NCBI RefSeq assembly: GCF_001613465.1
Contig: NZ_BDCK01000024.1
Location: forward strand, 1-64,000
Source of the DNA: Nocardia niwae NBRC 108934 = DSM 45340
Lineage (GTDB): Bacteria; Actinomycetota; Actinomycetes; Mycobacteriales; Mycobacteriaceae
DNA length: 64,000 bases
Direction of reading: 5' to 3'
Shown here: in pieces, positions 59,525 through 64,000 of the stretch
How positions within the stretch are numbered: position 1 is the stretch's first letter
How the letters are laid out: each line of letters begins with the position of its first letter
Notes under the pieces: generated by a model
Databases searched by the model: none
Told to the model about the DNA's origin: nothing
Seen by the model: only the letters and a program-made list of their open reading frames with translations
Made by a program: the position numbers and the translations under genes

Positions 59525-60754
59525 GTGACGATCAGTGCCGAGGTCGCGCCGGGGGCGGCGCCGGATGACGACGATCCCGAGTCGCTCGATCTGCGCGACG
59601 ACATCTCATTCGAACTCGAAGAGGTCAACGAGGTGATCGCCGAACTGATCGCCATGCGCGCCGATCAGAAAGCCAAGGACGGCGACTTGCTGACGGCGCG
59701 GCTCGGGATCAGCGGAGAAAAGCCCGAGACGCTGGCCCGCATCGGCGCGCGCTACGACCTCTCCCGCGACCGGGTGCGGCAACTGCACACCAAAGCGGTC
59801 GGGCAGATGATCCGGATGGCGCAGCTGTCCGGGCATCGCGCCGCCGCGGTGCTGTCCGCGCGCTATCCGCTCGGCGCCAGGGACCGGCAGCTGACGCGCG
59901 CGCTGCTGGTGGAGACCTACGCGACCGACAGCGATATCGCGGCGACCGAGCTGTCGTACCTGAAACTGCGGCTGGCCGGGCACGCGGCCGAGGACGCGAA
60001 GCGGGTCGCCGGGTTCGTCACCCAGCGCATCGCGGCATGGCAGAAGAAGACCAACCGGCGTCTGGCGAAGCTGCACGACGCCGAGCCGCGCGCGACGAGT
60101 CAGCTGAATCCCTGGCTGGACCAGGTCGATTGGCCGAGTACCGGCGCCGCGGCGGCGATCCCCACCGCCTCCGCGCGCACCGTGGACCGCGACGACGACG
60201 GCCGCGGGCGCTTCTACCTCGACAAGGTCGGTCGCGACGTGCCGTTCGACTCCGGCTTGGAGGCCAGGCTGCTGTGGATCCTCAACGCCGGCGATCGGGT
60301 CGAGACCTTCCAGGAGCATCCGGCGGCGGTCGGCTACGACATCGACGGCGCCGAACGAGTGCACTATCCGAGCATCGTCGCCCGGCTCACCGACGGCCGC
60401 ACGGTGTTGATCGACGTCGCGCCGCTCGGCCACGTCGGCTTCCACGTCAACCGGGTGAAAGCCGCCGCGAGCCGAGCACACGCGCACGCCAACGGCTGGG
60501 GCTGGCTGGTCTGGACCGGCAGTCGCATCGGCATCCCGGATCTGCGCGCACGCCCCGTCGACGCCGCGACCGAGCGGATGCTGCGCGAGCTCGTCGAGCG
60601 CGGTCCCGTGCACTGGGCCGCACTCAGCGAGGTGCGCGCGAAGACCGGTCTGGAACTGCTGGACTTCCTGGCGCTGGTGCTGCGCCACGAATTGCGCTGG
60701 GACCGGGCGCCCTTCCGGCTCAGCGCACCACCATCGCCGCCGCCAGGAACGTGA
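59525..60754 (+). CDS. Sigma-70 region 4-like helix-turn-helix fused to a TnsA/endonuclease-like domain
   Basis: 409 residues from GTG 59525 with CAGGGGG ahead. Residues 58–95 read as sigma region 4: TARLGISGEKPETLARIGAR, then YDLSRDRVRQLHTKA. The C-terminal half (about 235–350) follows the order of TnsA/restriction-type nucleases: FDSGLEARLLWIL, ETFQEHPAAVGYDIDGAERV, YPSIVARLTDGRTVLIDVAP. The usual PD…ExK residues are PS…DxA, so catalysis is uncertain. A TACGCT −10 like that of the XRE gene lies at 59,480. It is convergent with and overlaps the CoiA-like gene by 35 bp. I do not know a characterised protein of this architecture. Confidence 0.65.
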   Translation: MTISAEVAPGAAPDDDDPESLDLRDDISFELEEVNEVIAELIAMRADQKAKDGDLLTARLGISGEKPETLARIGARYDLSRDRVRQLHTKAVGQMIRMAQLSGHRAAAVLSARYPLGARDRQLTRALLVETYATDSDIAATELSYLKLRLAGHAAEDAKRVAGFVTQRIAAWQKKTNRRLAKLHDAEPRATSQLNPWLDQVDWPSTGAAAAIPTASARTVDRDDDGRGRFYLDKVGRDVPFDSGLEARLLWILNAGDRVETFQEHPAAVGYDIDGAERVHYPSIVARLTDGRTVLIDVAPLGHVGFHVNRVKAAASRAHAHANGWGWLVWTGSRIGIPDLRARPVDAATERMLRELVERGPVHWAALSEVRAKTGLELLDFLALVLRHELRWDRAPFRLSAPPSPPPGT

Positions 60755-61664
60755 CGATCAGCAACATCGCACAGATGGTGATCAGCTGCCAGCGGCCGAT
60801 GGTCACCTCGAGATTGGCGATCGTATTGCGCAAGGCCTTGTCGAGCCGATCGTGATCGGCGATCGTGCGCTGCGCGGTGGCGAGGGCGTCGGCCTGTTTC
60901 TGCGCGGCCAGTTCCGCGCGTTCCAGCCGTGTGGTCATCTTCAGCAGATGTTTCTGCTTGTCACGCAACGACTTCCGGGCCATCGCGAGCGCCGTGCGCT
61001 GGTTGACCAGTTCCTGGCGCTGCCGGGCTATGACCGTGGCCTGCGTCTTCGTGTGGTACTCCCAGTCGGTCACGGTGGCCCAGCCTCCTGTCCTCTCGTC
61101 CCGATAGCCCCAGACGTACTCGTCGCGCACCCAGCCCGCGATGAACTCGCGCAGTTCGACCGGTTCCCGCCGCGGCGCCGCCATCGCGTGCTCGGTGTCC
61201 AGCACTCCGGTCACCGCGCGATAATCGCAGGCGGCCGGAGCGAAGTCCGCGATGCCCAGCGCGTGCAGATAGGGCACCCAGTAGCCGGGCGGGCACAGCC
61301 ACAGCACATCCGTGCAGCCCTCCGCACGCAGCCGCTCGGTGTGCTCCTGGGCGAGTCCACGCTCCACCGGGCCGCTGCGCACCTCGATCGCATACACCCG
61401 GTCGCCCTTGCGCCAGTACACGTCCACCGGCAGCGTCCCGATGCGCCGATCCACTTCGGCTTCGTCGGCGCCGTAGGCGAGCAGCCTGCCACACAACCAG
61501 TACTTCAACCGCCGCATATCCCACTGCGCGGCGGCACATTCCGGGCACCCGCAGGCATAACCGGCCTTCGACCCGCGCGCACGGCCGGAAGCCTCTCCGA
61601 TACCCAACTCGGCGAGCATCGCTCGGCGCCCGCAGGCGATCTCCGCCCGCTGCTTCGTTCTCAC
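60720..61664 (-). CDS. CoiA-like nuclease-fold protein with coiled coil and C-terminal membrane anchor
   Basis: 314 residues from GTG 61664 with GGGGAG upstream. The N-terminal region has a Cys cluster (ACGCPECAAAQWD … YWLC), perhaps zinc-binding. Next, LPVDVYWRKGDRVYAIEVRS, then TERLRAEGCTDVLWLCPP, follows the competence-protein CoiA nuclease pattern (D … IExQ … viWil) with Arg in place of Gln. Residues about 215–290 are a charged coiled coil. The end (LITICAMLLIVTFLAAAMVV) is a transmembrane helix just before the stop, so the nuclease-like part faces the cytoplasm. Function unknown; DNA processing at the membrane is an inference. Confidence 0.65.
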   Translation of the reverse strand: MRTKQRAEIACGRRAMLAELGIGEASGRARGSKAGYACGCPECAAAQWDMRRLKYWLCGRLLAYGADEAEVDRRIGTLPVDVYWRKGDRVYAIEVRSGPVERGLAQEHTERLRAEGCTDVLWLCPPGYWVPYLHALGIADFAPAACDYRAVTGVLDTEHAMAAPRREPVELREFIAGWVRDEYVWGYRDERTGGWATVTDWEYHTKTQATVIARQRQELVNQRTALAMARKSLRDKQKHLLKMTTRLERAELAAQKQADALATAQRTIADHDRLDKALRNTIANLEVTIGRWQLITICAMLLIVTFLAAAMVVR

Positions 61665-62205
61665 GCGACCACTCCCCTGCACAACCACCGCAGGCCCGGC
61701 GACCTACGCCATAGATCAAGAGTGCGTCAGACTCGGCGACCTCGCCAGCCTCGTCTACCACGCGCTCGGGTGTGCCACGCACATGCCCGATCCACGGAAA
61801 TGGCATCGCACTCTGCGGCACAAGGGCTTTCATCATGCCACGGAGCGGCAACGGGCCTTCTGATATCGACGAATTGACAGTTGCCGCCATTCCGCGCCGC
61901 GCCCGGCCCTCCGCTTCGCGGGCACGGCCTGTCCGCGCGGAGCGACGCGCGGCCACCCGAAGCGTGGGCTCGCGCGGGATGCGGATGGGACGGATAATGT
62001 CGGATCGAACGCGTCGGCCCGTTCCGGACAAAGCGGGTCGCGACGTAATCCGCCTGCATGGGGTTGATTTCGGGGGCCTAAGCTGCAGCGATCAGGTCTT
62101 GGATCGGTGCACCGCCGATTCTTCGCGAGCCGCGGATGTCCAACTGGGCGGATAGAATCGTCCGGCCGAGTGCGAGCTGGGCCGATACGGGGAAGTGGGT
62201 ACTGG
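61665..62205. other. 541-bp region without a supported gene
   Basis: Between the CoiA-like gene and the low-complexity protein gene. One plus-strand frame (about 61,707–61,860) reads CVRLGDLASLVYHALG followed by a His/Arg-rich stretch and a stop at 61,860. It has no start codon and could be a gene remnant. The rest is GC-rich with stops in all frames or implausible composition. The right end contains GGGGAAG, the ribosome site of the next gene. Confidence 0.35.
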
Positions 62206-63243
62206 ATGGAGCACGGTCAGCAGACCGGCGAGTCGATCGGCGCGATGCTGTCGAGTATCGCGTCGGCTCTCCGAGAGGTCAGCGAGAAGCTGGACGCGGT
62301 CGCGGCCCGCATCGACGGTGCGCAGGCCGTGGTGGGCGAACCGACCGTCGAGGGACGGCTGGCCAAGCTCGAGGCGTGGGCTTTCGGTGCCGGACAAGAC
62401 ATTTCGGGGCTCGACGCCAGAGTGGAACGCCTGGAGTCCGGCGCGGGGCCGAGCCAGGAGGATCGAGAAGCGGCCCACCGCCCGGCTGCCCCGCTACCCC
62501 GGGCCGCCGGGAGGCGGTCGAACGCTCGCCGGCCCGAGCACAGCGCGGAACCCACGGCACCGAAAAGCGATCCCCTCGAATCGGCGGGCGCCCGCAACGG
62601 CACACCGCGTGAGCCGGTGCACGCGGCGCCCGAGCCGAGTCCCGCGACGCCGGCGAGCTTCCCGCCGGCACGTGAGCCGGCGCTCGAGCCGAGCGCCACG
62701 TCCGCACAGAACTTCACCGCACCTCGCGACCCTGCGTCGAACTTCACCGCCCCTCCCGCGCGTGAGCCCGCTTTCACCACACCGACGCCGCGGGAACCCG
62801 TCTCGTCCTTCACCGCGCCGCCCTCCCGCGATCCGAGTACCGGCCGGCAAGAGACCCTCCCGGGTTCGCTCGAACCCACCCCCTCCGCGGCCTCGTACTC
62901 TCACGGTGAGAATGCCCCCTACGAGAGCATCGTCGCGTCCGCCGCGACCACGAATCACAGCAGTCCGGCCAACGGAGCGGCGCCCGACAGTACGGCCACG
63001 GGCCTCACCGGAGCGCATCGCGCCGGCGCGGACGACCGGACACCGGTAGAGAACACGCATGTGGACAAGCTGCAGGCCATGCTGGACGAACTCAAGCGCA
63101 CGGCGGCGGCTCCGCTGGGCCGCTCCGACCTGTTCGGGCCCACGCCGGGCGACGCGACCGCGAACGGATCTCAGTCCGAGCGCACCGACGCGCAGCGCAG
63201 ACCGGCCGACTACCGGCTCTCCAGCCCGCCGCCGGTGTCCTGA
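62206..63243 (+). CDS. Hypothetical protein: short N-terminal coiled coil plus long Pro/Ala/Thr-rich tail
   Basis: 345 residues from ATG 62206 with GGGGAAG upstream. Residues 1–85 are helical with heptads (SIASALREVSEKLDAVAARI … LDARVERLES). Residues 90–290 are disordered, with imperfect repeats of an FTAP/REPxFTxP unit. A short helix near the end (HVDKLQAMLDELKRTAA) precedes the tail. No signal peptide or membrane segment. It looks like an adaptor with a trimeric or dimeric coil and a flexible arm. Not recognised. Its 3′ end overlaps the convergent LysR gene by 34 bp. Confidence 0.65.
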   Translation: MEHGQQTGESIGAMLSSIASALREVSEKLDAVAARIDGAQAVVGEPTVEGRLAKLEAWAFGAGQDISGLDARVERLESGAGPSQEDREAAHRPAAPLPRAAGRRSNARRPEHSAEPTAPKSDPLESAGARNGTPREPVHAAPEPSPATPASFPPAREPALEPSATSAQNFTAPRDPASNFTAPPAREPAFTTPTPREPVSSFTAPPSRDPSTGRQETLPGSLEPTPSAASYSHGENAPYESIVASAATTNHSSPANGAAPDSTATGLTGAHRAGADDRTPVENTHVDKLQAMLDELKRTAAAPLGRSDLFGPTPGDATANGSQSERTDAQRRPADYRLSSPPPVS

Positions 63244-64000
63244 GCGGATTTGACACGCCGCCGCTTCGGCGGACGCGCCGCGGCCGACGAACGCAGCAGG
63301 ATCTCCTGCACGAGATCACGCAACCAGCGATGACCCGCGTCGGCGGTGTTGCGCGGGTGCCACGCCAGCCCGATGGCGACCTCGGGCAGCGGCAGCGGTA
63401 TCTCGAACGCGCCCAAGCCGATCGCGGGCAGTGTGGCGGCGCTCAGCAGGGCGGGCGCTGAGCAGACCAGGTCGCTGCCGCGCACCGCGAACAGCGCGCT
63501 GGTCAGGGTCGGCACAGTGGCCACCACCCGCCGGGTACGGCCGTGCAGGGCCAGGCGGTCATCGATCGGGCCGTGCGAACGACCCGTGCGCGAAATGCTC
63601 AGGTGCGGCGCGGCGGCGTACGCGGCCACGGTGACGCGATCGGTGACCAGGGGATGGTCGGCGGCGGCTACTCCGATCACGCGGTCGGTGAGCACTCGGC
63701 GCACGGCGGTCTCCGGGTCGGTGTGGTCGATCACACCGACCTCGAGGTCGACCCGCCCGTCGCGCAACGCGGCGGTACCCTCCACGGTCTCGGGCAGGAA
63801 GCGCAGCGTCACACCCGGCGCTTGGGCCCGCACCGCGGACAGCAGGGGCCCGGCCAGTTCGGTCAGCACCATGTCGCCGGCCTGTAGCGCGAACGTCCGG
63901 CGCAGCGCCGCCGGGTCGAGGTCGCCGCGCGGCGTCAGCAGCGCGCGTCCCTGTTCGACCAAGGTGCTGACCTCGTAGCGCAGTTCCAGTGCGCGCGGCG
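63210..64000 (-). CDS. LysR-family regulator (partial, N-terminus beyond right edge)
   Basis: About 263 residues are visible, from the linker helix (LELRYEVSTLVEQGRALLTP) through the effector-binding domain (FALQAGDMVLTELAGPLL, VTLRFLPETVEGTAALRDGR, VDLEVGVIDHTDPE, LAWHPRNTADAGHRWLRDLV). The helix-turn-helix part lies to the right of the window. LysR assignment rests on the periplasmic-binding-like order and the characteristic 'RxGxxDLEVG' position. Target unknown. Confidence 0.8.
   Translation of the reverse strand, partial: PRALELRYEVSTLVEQGRALLTPRGDLDPAALRRTFALQAGDMVLTELAGPLLSAVRAQAPGVTLRFLPETVEGTAALRDGRVDLEVGVIDHTDPETAVRRVLTDRVIGVAAADHPLVTDRVTVAAYAAAPHLSISRTGRSHGPIDDRLALHGRTRRVVATVPTLTSALFAVRGSDLVCSAPALLSAATLPAIGLGAFEIPLPLPEVAIGLAWHPRNTADAGHRWLRDLVQEILLRSSAAARPPKRRRVKSAQDTGGGLESR

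Noticed and set aside
61772..62155. 127-codon plus-strand ORF between the CoiA-like and low-complexity genes
   Set aside because: Arg/Ser/Pro-rich product, several spurious starts and no ribosome site.
1..64000. CRISPR arrays, rRNA genes, complete transposases or insertion sequences
   Set aside because: No regularly spaced direct repeats, no rRNA signatures and no transposase motifs were seen; the only mobile-element trace is the integrase relic near 57.7 kb.

Overview
The window is high-GC actinobacterial DNA from a mycolic-acid-producing genus, most likely Nocardia. The reasons are the gene set (PimA and the PI-mannoside acylation/phosphatidyl-transfer block, a cutinase, an MTB12-like lipoprotein, Rel, a peptide-binding lipoprotein beside SecF) and the gene order. 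On the minus strand the backbone reads thrS – HIT phosphorylase – CDP-alcohol transferase – acyltransferase – pimA – Nudix – pdxS … tesB – pdxT – yebC … ruvC-ruvA-ruvB … yajC-secD-secF-lipoprotein-apt … rel. This is the order I know from Mycobacterium tuberculosis (about Rv2583c–Rv2614c). It is interrupted by accessory islands at each '…'.

Layout: 1–8.4 kb is the end of a type IV secretion/conjugation-like locus on the minus strand: a cutinase-family esterase, an anchored coupling-like protein, two ParA/MinD-type ATPases without P-loop lysines, two tiny membrane proteins, three related anchored proteins and a TrbL/VirB6-like channel protein cut by the left edge. 8.7–11.1 kb is rel. 11.5–19.9 kb is an accessory island separating rel from apt. 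It holds a phosphodiesterase-type phosphatase, a metallophosphoesterase, a UPF0060 protein, a compact operon vWA – PurA-like – Nudix/winged-helix with a perfect palindrome over its promoter, a frameshifted NTF2-like relic, an ABC-F protein and a DUF4291 protein. 20–25.7 kb is apt, a lipoprotein and secF-secD-yajC. 25.9–28.8 kb holds a Baeyer–Villiger-type monooxygenase with a divergent TetR regulator and operator, and a protein of four DivIVA-like repeats. 28.8–31.1 kb is ruvBAC.

31.2–36.7 kb is a second accessory stretch: a thioesterase, a macrodomain protein, a membrane-anchored hydrolase, a GlxA-like regulator divergent from a quinone oxidoreductase, DUF5988, and the relic of an ArsR/SRPBCC cassette whose long operator palindrome survives. 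36.7–50.4 kb carries vitamin B6 synthesis (pdxT, pdxS), phosphatidylinositol-mannoside synthesis and thrS, with small regulators and redox genes inserted. 50.6–56.5 kb holds a FhuF-like protein, a small membrane protein and two tandem SulP–carbonic anhydrase fusions sharing a promoter-proximal motif. 56.8–57.6 kb is a tRNA group, Val(CAC) on minus and Gly-Cys-Val(GAC) on plus. Directly behind it lie an integrase relic and the regulatory end of an integrated element (57.7–59.4 kb). 59.5–64 kb holds a sigma-like/nuclease-like fusion, a CoiA-like tail-anchored protein, a low-complexity coiled-coil protein and a partial LysR regulator.

The strongest candidates for undescribed biology are (i) the vWA–PurA-like–Nudix operon with its operator-promoter, (ii) the rel-adjacent secretion-like locus with two lysine-less ParA-type ATPases and a cutinase, and (iii) the convergent pair of nuclease-like proteins near 60 kb. 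All functions are inferred from reading the sequence; no database search was possible.
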